Origin: Deltaproteobacteria bacterium
Lineage (GTDB): Bacteria > Desulfobacterota > SM23-61
Direction: 5' to 3'
DNA length: 13,917 nucleotides
NCBI GenBank assembly: GCA_026388915.1
Contig: JAPLIW010000456.1
Coordinates: forward strand, 1 to 13,917
Part shown: positions 6,430 to 12,814 of the stretch, piece by piece
How positions within the stretch are numbered: position 1 is the first letter of the stretch
Layout of the letters: the number at the start of each line of letters is the position of its first letter
Translations under genes and position numbers: made by a program
Notes under the pieces: generated by a model
Told to the model about the DNA's origin: nothing
Databases searched by the model: none
Seen by the model: the letters and a program-made list of their open reading frames with translations, nothing else

Positions 6430-7202
6430 GCCTTCTGGAGGTTCAATCCGTCAGCGTGGTCTTCGGGGGACTGGTGGCGGTGAAAAAGGTGAAGCTTACC
6501 ATCCAGGAAGGGGAAATCGTGGGCCTGATCGGCCCGAACGGAGCGGGGAAAACCACGCTCTTCAACTGTGTCTGCGGTTTTCAGCCCGTGGATGAAGGGG
6601 AAATGACCTTCCAGAATCATTCCATTCATACCCTGGCCCCCCACGAGGTTGCCGCCCTCGGTCTGGCCCGCACCTTCCAGACCAGCCGTATTTTCAAAAG
6701 GATGACCGTCCTGGAACACGTCCTCCTCGGCCAGTATTCCCATCAGCGGGCGGGCCTGTGGGGGGCCATCACCCGTCCGGCCTGGGTCATAGAGGAAGAA
6801 GAACGGTCCCGGGCGAAGGGGCTCAAGATCCTGTCTTTCTTTGAAGAGAGGCTGCTGCCGCGGGTCCATGATTTCGCCGAAACCCTCTCCTTTGCCAACC
6901 GGAGACGTTTGGAAATCGCCCGCGCTCTGGTCTCCGAGCCGAAACTGCTCCTTCTCGACGAGCCTACGGCGGGGATGAACCCCAACGAGAGCGCAGGGAT
7001 TGCCCGCCTCATCAAGAAGATCCGGGATGAGCTGGGGATCACGGTTTTTCTCATCGAGCATGATATGAAGGTCATCATGGGAGCCTCGGACCGGATCATC
7101 GTCCTGGACCACGGGGAAAAGATCGCCGAGGGTCTCCCCGAGGAGATTCGCCATAACCACGGAGTCATCGAGGCCTACCTGGGGAGGAAGCACGGTGCTT
7201 GA
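6426..7202 (+). CDS. livG: Liv-type ABC transporter ATP-binding protein, LivG family
   Basis: The 258-residue ATPase has Walker A G-P-N-G-A-G-K-T-T at residues 36-44, a Q-loop segment A-R-T-F-Q-T, Walker B L-L-L-L-D-E-P at 174-180 followed by T-A-G-M-N-P, and the switch histidine in I-E-H-D-M. The C-terminal A-Y-L-G is the usual LivG ending. The ABC signature is unusual: residues 154-160 read L-S-F-A-N-R-R where LivG proteins normally have L-x-Y-G-Q-Q-R. The R-R-L-E-I-A-R-A-L that follows is intact, so this looks like a family variant and not a broken gene. It pairs with LivF to drive the LivHM pore. The start overlaps livM and the end overlaps livF by eight bases. Confidence 0.93.
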   Translation: MSLLEVQSVSVVFGGLVAVKKVKLTIQEGEIVGLIGPNGAGKTTLFNCVCGFQPVDEGEMTFQNHSIHTLAPHEVAALGLARTFQTSRIFKRMTVLEHVLLGQYSHQRAGLWGAITRPAWVIEEEERSRAKGLKILSFFEERLLPRVHDFAETLSFANRRRLEIARALVSEPKLLLLDEPTAGMNPNESAGIARLIKKIRDELGITVFLIEHDMKVIMGASDRIIVLDHGEKIAEGLPEEIRHNHGVIEAYLGRKHGA

Positions 7203-7899
7203 GCTGCGAAAGGTCTGCACCCGATACGGCCCCGTTCAGGTTCTCTGGGACGTTTCCCTGGAGGTCCATCCGGGAGAGTTGGTCAGTCTTCTCGGCGGGA
7301 ACGCCTCGGGCAAATCCACCACCATGAAAACCATCATGGGCCTGGTGCACCCCTTCAAGGGAGAGGTGATTTTTGAAGGAAAGCCTATGCACCATTGCTC
7401 TCCGGCTGAGGTCGTCCGGGCAGGCATTGCTCCGGTCCTCGAATCCCGGCGGATTTTCCCGGAGCTTACCATCTACGAAAATCTCCTGATGGGGGCCTAC
7501 ACGCGCGACGACCGGGAGGGAATTCAGAAAGATATCGAAAAAAACTACGAGCTTTTCCCGGTTCTGCGTGAGAGGCGAAGACAGCCGGGCGGAACTCTCT
7601 CCGGCGGGGAGCAGCAGATGCTGGCCATGGCGCGGGCCCTCATGGCCCGGCCCAAAATGCTGGTCATGGATGAGCCTTCTATGGGTCTGGCCCCGGTCTT
7701 CGTGGAGAAGTCCTTTGAACTCATCCAGGAACTCAACCGACAGGGGATCGCCATCCTCCTGGTGGAACAGAATGCCAACATGGCCCTGGCGATCGCCGAC
7801 CGGGGCTATGTGCTGCAGAACGGGCACATCGTTCTGCAGGATACGGCTCAGAACCTGATCAATCACCCCATGATGCGCAAAGCGTACCTGGAGCTCTAG
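7195..7899 (+). CDS. livF: Liv-type ABC transporter ATP-binding protein, LivF family
   Basis: The 234-residue ATPase starts at GTG inside the end of livG. Walker A is G-G-N-A-S-G-K-S-T (34-42), a variant of the usual GPNGAGKST. The signature L-S-G-G-E-Q-Q is canonical at 135-141, and Walker B L-V-M-D-E-P is followed by S-M-G-L-A-P, typical of LivF. L-V-E-Q-N-A holds a Gln where many ABC ATPases have the switch His, which is normal for LivF. Length fits the family (~233-240). With the neighbouring LivG having a deviant signature, the canonical motif here may carry the main hydrolysing site; that is inference. Confidence 0.93.
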   Translation: MLELRKVCTRYGPVQVLWDVSLEVHPGELVSLLGGNASGKSTTMKTIMGLVHPFKGEVIFEGKPMHHCSPAEVVRAGIAPVLESRRIFPELTIYENLLMGAYTRDDREGIQKDIEKNYELFPVLRERRRQPGGTLSGGEQQMLAMARALMARPKMLVMDEPSMGLAPVFVEKSFELIQELNRQGIAILLVEQNANMALAIADRGYVLQNGHIVLQDTAQNLINHPMMRKAYLEL

Positions 7900-8027
7900 A
7901 AGACGTCATGGTCGATATTTTCGAAATCCGAGACTGATTTGTTTAGAACCTTCGAATTTTGAAAATGGGTGCTTGTTTCAAATTTCGTGCTTCGAATTTC
8001 GAATTTTGCTCTTCTACGGAGGTAGAT
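7900..8027. repeat. AT-rich TTCGAATTT-type intergenic repeats
   Basis: This gap contains several TTCGAA / TTTCGAATTT units (for example 7951-7956, 7991-7996, 7997-8003) and an imperfect hairpin, GAATTTTGAAA at 7954-7964 against TTTCAAATTTC at 7976-7986 (10 of 11 pair, 11-base loop). Its base composition is far more AT-rich than the flanking genes. Degenerate TTCGAA-type tracts like this are common between operons in some Desulfobacterota; I treat it as a repeat and likely boundary between the liv operon and the next gene set. No clear promoter was resolved, though one must lie here if the following genes are not co-transcribed with livF. Confidence 0.5.
8018..8022 (+). promoter_or_regulatory. 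Ribosome binding site fixing the start at 8028
   Basis: GGAGG lies 5 bases before ATG 8028. It decides against an in-frame start at 7959, whose extra 23 residues would be encoded by the AT-rich repeat tract. Confidence 0.85.
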
Positions 8028-8951
8028 ATGAACAAATTTGAAAGACTTCGCGCCACCCTGGCTGGCAAACCGGTGGATCACCCCCCGTTTTCCGTCTGGT
8101 ATCACTTCGGAAATCAGCATGCTTCCCCCGAGCTGACGGCCCGGGTTCATCTGGACTTCTTCGAATATTACGACCTGGATTTGCTGAAAGTCATGAACGA
8201 TTATGACTATCCCATGCCGGAGGGAATGCAGGTCATGTCCACTCCCGCCGACCTGAAACGACTTCACCCCCTTGAGGTGGCCCGCACTCCCATGGGGCAG
8301 CAGCTAAAGGCCCTGGAAATCATCGCCAAGTCTCTCAAGGGGAAGGCTCCTTTCGTGGACACGGTCTTCAATGCCTGGAACACCCTCCGCCGTAACCTGG
8401 TGAAGGAGGCCATGCCCGTATTGATGGCCGAATACCCCGAGGCCCTCCTGGAGGCCCTGGAAGTCGTCAACCAGAATCTCATCCGGTATTCCCTGGCCAG
8501 CCTGGAGCGGGGTTCAGCGGGGATTTTTTTGTCGGTTCCGGCCTCTGCGGAGTTCCTAACCCTGGAACAGTATGAGAATTTCATGCGCCCCTTCGACCTG
8601 GAGTTCCTGAGGGCCATCGCCGGAAAAGGGGGTTGCCACATCCTTCATGCCCACGGAGAAAAACTATTTCTGGACCGCCTCCTGGATTATCCCGTGCAGG
8701 CCCTATCCTGGGCGGACTTGAACGGCGGGCCGGTAATCTCCGAGGCCCGGAAGCGCACCCCTCTCACCCTCATGGGCGGGATCGATCATGTGAAATTTGC
8801 CTACATCTCGACCCCTGCCATCCGGGATCAGGTGAAGTCCGCCAGATCCCAAGCCGGAAAAACTAAATTCATCCTGGCCTGCGGGTGCTCCATTCCCACC
8901 TACAGCTTCCCCCCCTTGATCCAGGCGGCAAGGGACGCCTCCCGGGCATGA
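8028..8951 (+). CDS. Uroporphyrinogen decarboxylase (UroD) family protein, probably a corrinoid methyltransferase-like enzyme
   Basis: The 307-residue protein opens with M-N-K-F-E-R-L-R-A-T-L-A-G-K-P-V-D, the typical start of the UroD superfamily (PF01208), which includes true HemE and the zinc-dependent methylcobamide:coenzyme M methyltransferases (MtaA, MtbA, CmuA). In the methyltransferases zinc is held by His-x-Cys and a distal Cys. Here the corresponding place reads H207-A-H209-G, and the distal segment reads A-C285-G-C287-S-I-P. The pattern is therefore His-x-His plus Cys-x-Cys, suggesting metal binding but not the textbook ligand set. The start R-x-D-R/P context of authentic HemE substrate binding is not evident, and no haem genes are nearby. 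It overlaps the kinase gene behind it by ATGA. Likely a methyltransferase-like enzyme with unknown substrate; heme synthesis is unlikely. Confidence 0.8.
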   Translation: MNKFERLRATLAGKPVDHPPFSVWYHFGNQHASPELTARVHLDFFEYYDLDLLKVMNDYDYPMPEGMQVMSTPADLKRLHPLEVARTPMGQQLKALEIIAKSLKGKAPFVDTVFNAWNTLRRNLVKEAMPVLMAEYPEALLEALEVVNQNLIRYSLASLERGSAGIFLSVPASAEFLTLEQYENFMRPFDLEFLRAIAGKGGCHILHAHGEKLFLDRLLDYPVQALSWADLNGGPVISEARKRTPLTLMGGIDHVKFAYISTPAIRDQVKSARSQAGKTKFILACGCSIPTYSFPPLIQAARDASRA

Positions 8952-10501
8952 ATTCCCGGGATCCCCTGACCGTCGCCCTGGACATTGGAACGGGATCGGT
9001 CCGCGCTCACTTGATGGATTGCAGCGGGGGGATCGTAAAGACCGCCGGCCGGCCGGTCCAGGTTTTGGTAGGAGCGGATGGGCGGGCAGAAGTCGATCCT
9101 GAAAAAATATGGAAGAGCGTCTGCCAGTGTGTTCCGGAAATTCTTGCCGGGACGCTTCCCTCGCGAATCGCTGCGGTGGGTCTGGCGAGCGCTCTCGGGT
9201 ATCTCCTCCTGGATGGGAAGGGCCATCCCATCACCCCGGCCCTGCTCTGGATGGACCGAAGGGCCCCTGCCGAGGCCGCATACCTTGCCTCCCGGATCGA
9301 TGAAAACCGCCTCTACCAAATTACCGGGCGCCGCCTGGACCCGGAGATCTTCCTGGCCAAGCTCCTCTGGATCCGGAGAAACGAGCCCGAGAAATTCTCT
9401 AAAGCCTCCTGTTTTTTGGGGATCAAGGATGATTTGATCCGCCGCTTGACAGGCACCATCGGCTCCGATCCCACCCATGCTTCCTACAGCATGCTTTATG
9501 ACGTTGTCCGGCGGAAGTGGAGCGAAGAGATTCTCAAAGTCGCGGGAATTTCCCGAACCTTTCTTCCTGAGCTTCGCCGGGCAGATGAGATTGCCGGGCG
9601 GATCAGCCATGAGGGGGCTGAGGCCACGGGTCTTCCCCAGGGGATCCCTGTCCTGACCGGAGCTTCCGATGGGACGGTTGCTTCCTTGGCTGCGGGCATT
9701 GCCGAAGGGGGAACGGCGGTTAACGTCACCGGCACCAGCGACGTCTTGATGATTGCCGCAGACCGGCCGCTCCTGGACTCTGGCCGCAGGACCCTCCTGA
9801 ACCCCCATCCCATCTCTGAAGGCTGGATGGTGGGTGGAGTCATGGGAACCACAGGCGGGGCTCTGAAATGGTTCGTCGAGAAATTCTGTCCGGATCTGAC
9901 CGGGCCGGATCGCTACCGGATTCTGGATCAGGAGGCAGGAAGGGCGGGGACCGGCGCCCATGGCCTGATCGGGCTCACCGGGCTCTCCGGCGAACGGGCT
10001 CCCCTCTGGAACCCTGCGGCCCGCGGGGTCCTTTTCGGGCTGGACCTAAGGCACGGCCGTGGGGAAGTGGCGCGGGCCATCCTGGAAAGCGTGGCTCTCA
10101 TGATCAGAGAGATGGTTGAGGTTTTGCAGGGAATGGGGGTGGGGGTCAAACGCCTTCAGGTGGTCGGCGGGGGAGCGGTGAGCAATCTGTGGAACCAGAT
10201 CCGGGCCGATGCCACCGGCCTCTCCGTAGCCCGCCCCGAGCTGACGGAAGGAACTGCAACCGGCATTGCCCTTCTGACCGGTTTGGGAATCGGGTGGTAT
10301 GCAGACTTGGCCGAGGCAGCGAGAAGGATCGCTCCGGTGGAGCGGGTTTTTGAACCCAACCCCTTGAACCGGGCTTTCTATGACCATCTGCTAGGCCTGC
10401 GCCGCAATCTCTATGAAGGGATCCGGGGGCCCTTCCAATCCCTGGATGAATTTCGAATCAGGACCCAAGAAAGGGAGATGGAGAACAGGGATTTGAAATG
10501 A
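8948..10501 (+). CDS. FGGY-family carbohydrate kinase (xylulokinase/gluconokinase-like)
   Basis: Starting at the ATG overlapping the upstream stop, the protein has 517 residues, normal for FGGY kinases. The N-terminal actin-like domain begins V-A-L-D12-I-G-T-G-S-V-R, the phosphate-1 motif. W101-M-D-R-R is the sugar-binding segment of xylulokinase-type members, and G-A-S-D241-G-T-V-A contains the expected catalytic Asp. The C-terminal domain has G-G-A-L-K-W and the adenosine motif V-G-G-G-A-V-S-N-x-W-N-Q-I-R-A-D (around residues 405-420). All catalytic elements appear intact. The substrate (a sugar, polyol, or quinate-like polyol) cannot be assigned from sequence; a direct partnership with the neighbouring kinase-fold protein is suggested by ATGA overlap at both ends (8948-8951 and 10498-10501). 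An earlier in-frame ATG at 8885 lies inside the upstream gene and is less likely. Confidence 0.9.
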   Translation: MNSRDPLTVALDIGTGSVRAHLMDCSGGIVKTAGRPVQVLVGADGRAEVDPEKIWKSVCQCVPEILAGTLPSRIAAVGLASALGYLLLDGKGHPITPALLWMDRRAPAEAAYLASRIDENRLYQITGRRLDPEIFLAKLLWIRRNEPEKFSKASCFLGIKDDLIRRLTGTIGSDPTHASYSMLYDVVRRKWSEEILKVAGISRTFLPELRRADEIAGRISHEGAEATGLPQGIPVLTGASDGTVASLAAGIAEGGTAVNVTGTSDVLMIAADRPLLDSGRRTLLNPHPISEGWMVGGVMGTTGGALKWFVEKFCPDLTGPDRYRILDQEAGRAGTGAHGLIGLTGLSGERAPLWNPAARGVLFGLDLRHGRGEVARAILESVALMIREMVEVLQGMGVGVKRLQVVGGGAVSNLWNQIRADATGLSVARPELTEGTATGIALLTGLGIGWYADLAEAARRIAPVERVFEPNPLNRAFYDHLLGLRRNLYEGIRGPFQSLDEFRIRTQEREMENRDLK

Positions 10502-11019
10502 ATATCTACCTATCCGGAATGATCGGCTCCGGTAAGACCGCCGTGGGAACGCTTTTGGCCCAGCGGATCGGGTGGTCTTTTTTCGACCTGGACCGGGAGA
10601 TGGATCGGGAACTGGGCCGGAGCTTCCACGAACTGGTCCGGGAGCAAGGCTGGCTGGCTTTCCGGGAACTGGAATACCGGATCTGCAAACGCTTTGCCCG
10701 GATGGAGCGTACGGTCATAGCCCTGGGAGGAGGAACGGTCCGCTATGAATGGAATACCGACCTCTTGCGCGGCACCGGAATTATGATCCTTCTGGCGGCT
10801 GATCTTCCTACCCTTGCTGGCCGAGTCCGCGCAGCCGACCGCCCGCGCGTAAACCCAGGTGTCTATCTCGAGGAAGATTTGCAGCGGATATGGTCTTCTT
10901 CGGCCCATCTATACCGTCAGGCGGCTGCCCTGACCTATCAAACGGACACGGGGAAAGGGGTTGAAGAAGAGGTCGATGACCTGGTCACCCTATTGAAGAG
11001 CCGGAGCTTCATCGGATAG
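10498..11019 (+). CDS. Shikimate kinase-like P-loop kinase
   Basis: The 173-residue protein has the shikimate kinase layout (SKI, PF01202) and length. The P-loop is G7-M-I-G-S-G-K13-T14; F-F-D30-L-D32 holds the Asp that binds shikimate; F-R56-E-L-E matches the shikimate-binding Arg; G77-G-G is the next substrate motif; and D-R115-P lies in the lid. The third shikimate-binding Arg, expected four residues before the Tyr in R-x-P-L-Y, is replaced by Ser135 (S-S-S-A-H-L-Y139). So the fold and ATP site are clear but shikimate specificity is doubtful. No other aromatic-pathway gene is present. Its start overlaps the FGGY kinase stop by ATGA, so it belongs to the UroD/FGGY unit; a gluconokinase-like or cyclitol kinase role is an alternative. 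The gene ends 35 bases before a probable terminator. Confidence 0.8.
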   Translation: MNIYLSGMIGSGKTAVGTLLAQRIGWSFFDLDREMDRELGRSFHELVREQGWLAFRELEYRICKRFARMERTVIALGGGTVRYEWNTDLLRGTGIMILLAADLPTLAGRVRAADRPRVNPGVYLEEDLQRIWSSSAHLYRQAAALTYQTDTGKGVEEEVDDLVTLLKSRSFIG

Positions 11020-11054
11020 GGATCGAAGGTTCTCGCGGTTTCTATTTTTTTCGC

Positions 11055-11076
11055 GGGCCTTTCCGGCCCCTTTTTT
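11055..11076 (+). terminator. Probable rho-independent terminator
   Basis: GGGCC (11055-11059) pairs with GGCCC (11065-11069) around loop TTTCC, followed after one C by six T residues (11071-11076). The stem is short but all GC, and it lies 35 bases after the shikimate-kinase-like gene and before a new promoter, where an operon end is expected. Confidence 0.65.
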
Positions 11077-11172
11077 AATAATCCTCCGTCTGAACCATTG
11101 GCAATCTAAGGAAGACCAATCCTACATCATCTGCTCTAATACCGAGCTTCAATTCCGAGTTACAATTTTCTC

Positions 11173-11201
11173 TTGACAATAAATTCGGCGAATGCTAGAA
11201 G
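11173..11201 (+). promoter_or_regulatory. Sigma70-type promoter of the TetR gene
   Basis: TTGACA (11173-11178) matches the -35 consensus fully. A 17-base spacer leads to TAGAAG (11196-11201), which matches the -10 consensus at 4 of 6 positions. Transcription would start near 11208, inside the palindrome at 11204-11221. This is the best promoter in the window. Confidence 0.65.
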
Positions 11202-11203
11202 CC

Positions 11204-11221
11204 TGATTGACATGTCAATCA
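11204..11221. promoter_or_regulatory. Perfect 18-bp palindromic operator candidate
   Basis: TGATTGACATGTCAATCA is exactly its own reverse complement. Its length, symmetry and placement over the predicted transcription start, next to a TetR-family gene, fit an autoregulatory TetR operator. No second copy was seen in the window. Confidence 0.7.
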
Positions 11222-11320
11222 ATTTCTGATTGCGGGGCAAAATTGGCACGGTTAAACCATAAGGCTCTTTCCCGAAACCGCTTGCCGCGAGGGCGGACTT
11301 TGGAGAAAAGTGCTCGAAGT

Positions 11321-11926
11321 ATGGAAAAAAGGGCCCTGATCATGCAAGCGGCGGTTGCTGTTTTTTCTGAAAAGGGATACCCGCGGGGCCGAGTCTCGGA
11401 CATTGCCAGGGAAGCCGGAATTTCTTATGGCCAGGTTTATAATTATTTCAAGAATAAGGAGCATATCCTCCTCTTGCTCTTTCGCGAACGCTGGCAGCGG
11501 TTCATTGATTATATCGAAAAGACCAGAAAGCAAGACATCCCCCCCACCCTGAAATTGCAGAAGGTGGGGAATTTTCTGATCCGCAGTTATGAACGCGAAC
11601 CCGACCTCATGAAAGTCCTCACCATTTACGTTGTCCCCAATTCCCCTTTTTTCGAGAAGAACCGGGAGGCGGTAGAGCAGGCCTTCCGGCTGATTCGGAA
11701 AATATTTGAAGAAGGACAGCGGACCGGGGATTTCGACCAGTCCCTGGACCCGCAGATCGCCGCCCATGGATTCTACGGCGGCGTTCTCCAAATCTTATTG
11801 GGATGGATCCAGGGGATCATTCCCAATTCCCCCTCGAACGTATCCAAGGCCTACCGGTTCATTCAATACTCGAGCGAGATCTCGAAGACAGCAAGAGGTG
11901 CGACCCAAAGACGGCCTAATTCCTGA
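11321..11926 (+). CDS. TetR-family transcriptional regulator
   Basis: From ATG 11321 the protein has 201 residues, the usual TetR size. The helix-turn-helix is clear: A-A-V-A-V-F-S-E-K-G-Y (10-20), then V-S-D-I-A-R-E-A-G-I-S-Y-G-Q-V-Y-N-Y-F-K-N-K-E (25-47), the family signature. The remainder is the variable ligand-binding and dimerisation domain. The HTH most resembles FadR(YsiA)/PsrA-type regulators that respond to acyl-CoA, which fits the downstream acyl-CoA ligase; this is inference. Upstream in-frame TTG codons at 11207, 11243 and 11300 could extend it by up to 38 residues, but 11207 lies within the operator and at the predicted transcription start. No strong ribosome binding site marks 11321 (GGAG at 11302-11305 is rather distant), so the start is uncertain. 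Confidence 0.88.
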   Translation: MEKRALIMQAAVAVFSEKGYPRGRVSDIAREAGISYGQVYNYFKNKEHILLLLFRERWQRFIDYIEKTRKQDIPPTLKLQKVGNFLIRSYEREPDLMKVLTIYVVPNSPFFEKNREAVEQAFRLIRKIFEEGQRTGDFDQSLDPQIAAHGFYGGVLQILLGWIQGIIPNSPSNVSKAYRFIQYSSEISKTARGATQRRPNS

Positions 11927-11943
11927 CAGGAATTCTGCGAGTT

Positions 11944-11960
11944 CCCTTGCGATCGCAGGG
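11944..11960. promoter_or_regulatory. Near-perfect palindrome upstream of the second livG
   Basis: CCCTTGCGATCGCAGGG would be a perfect 16-bp palindrome without one extra T; its core TGCGATCGCA (11948-11957) is perfectly symmetric. It lies 18 bases after the TetR stop codon. It may be an operator or small hairpin, and chance is possible. Confidence 0.35.
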
Positions 11961-12016
11961 ATCAACAATTCTAGGCCCCTTCTCTTCCGGCTTTGTCGGA
12001 GCGGAGGTTTCAGGAA

Positions 12017-12802
12017 ATGGCGAACGCCAGTGCCCCCCTTATCCTCCAAGTAAGGGACTTGCATCTCAGTTTCGGAAAAGTGAAGGCCATCGATGGGGTC
12101 AGCTTCGAGGCCAGGAGGCATGAAATCCTGGCCATCATCGGCCCCAACGGAGCGGGGAAGACCTGCATCTTCAACTGCATCAACGGCTTCTATCAGCCCC
12201 AGGGGGGCGCGATTGATTTCGAAGGGCTTCCCATCACCAACCTAGCGCCCCACAAAATCGCCACCCGGGGGATCTCCCGCGTCTTCCAGCACATTGAACT
12301 ATTCCAGGGTCTGAGCACGGTGGATAATCTCATGGCTGCCCGTCATATCCACATGAAACGGGGGGTCTTTCCGGCGGCCCTCTATTTCGGCTGGACCCGC
12401 CGGGAAGAGATTCGAAACCGGAGAATGGTGGAGGAGATTATCGACTTCCTGGAGATCCAGCCCATCCGGGACAGGCTGGTGGGGACGCTTCCGTACGGGA
12501 TGCGGAAACGGGTCGATCTGGGTAGGGCCCTGGCCGCAGAGCCCCGGCTGCTGCTTCTGGATGAACCCATGGCCGGGATGAATCTGGAGGAGAAAGAGGA
12601 CATCGCCCGTTTCATCCTCGACATTCAGGAAGAGCACGGAACCACGATCATCCTGGTGGAGCACGACATCCAGGCCATCATGGACATCGCCGAACGGGTC
12701 ATGGTCATCGATTTCGGGCATAAGGTGGCCGAGGGGCCCCCGGAAGCGATCGTGAACAACCCCGCGGTCATCCAGGCTTACCTGGGCAAAAAAAGGACAT
12801 AG
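12017..12802 (+). CDS. Second Liv-type ABC transporter ATP-binding protein, LivG family
   Basis: Starting at ATG 12017, with GGAGG nine bases upstream (12003-12007), the protein has 261 residues; an in-frame TTG at 11993 would add eight. Walker A is G-P-N-G-A-G-K-T-C at 42-50, with Cys in place of the usual final Thr/Ser. Q-loop S-R-V-F-Q-H, Walker B L-L-L-L-D182-E-P-M-A-G-M-N and switch V-E-H-D are present. The signature reads L-P-Y-G-M-R-K (158-164), a LivG variant with Pro. A-Y-L-G near the end is typical. It is not a copy of the first livG: the signature and mid-region (an inserted stretch around residues 110-140) differ. It sits 13 bases before an acyl-CoA ligase gene; that order is common at the head of Liv clusters whose permease genes follow, so its partners are probably beyond the window. 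Confidence 0.9.
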   Translation: MANASAPLILQVRDLHLSFGKVKAIDGVSFEARRHEILAIIGPNGAGKTCIFNCINGFYQPQGGAIDFEGLPITNLAPHKIATRGISRVFQHIELFQGLSTVDNLMAARHIHMKRGVFPAALYFGWTRREEIRNRRMVEEIIDFLEIQPIRDRLVGTLPYGMRKRVDLGRALAAEPRLLLLDEPMAGMNLEEKEDIARFILDIQEEHGTTIILVEHDIQAIMDIAERVMVIDFGHKVAEGPPEAIVNNPAVIQAYLGKKRT

Positions 12803-12814
12803 GGGCAAAAGAGA

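Noticed and set aside
6033..7220. 395-residue open frame on the minus strand
   Set aside because: It is antisense to livM and livG, has no recognisable domain and low-complexity basic ends, and no promoter or ribosome binding site was apparent.
8028..8951. Authentic hemE (uroporphyrinogen decarboxylase)
   Set aside because: The HemE active-site context is not evident, His/Cys metal-like pairs are present, and no haem biosynthesis genes are nearby.
8900..9961. 353-residue open frame on the minus strand
   Set aside because: It is antisense to the FGGY kinase, whose motifs are intact. Codon bias explains the long open frame.
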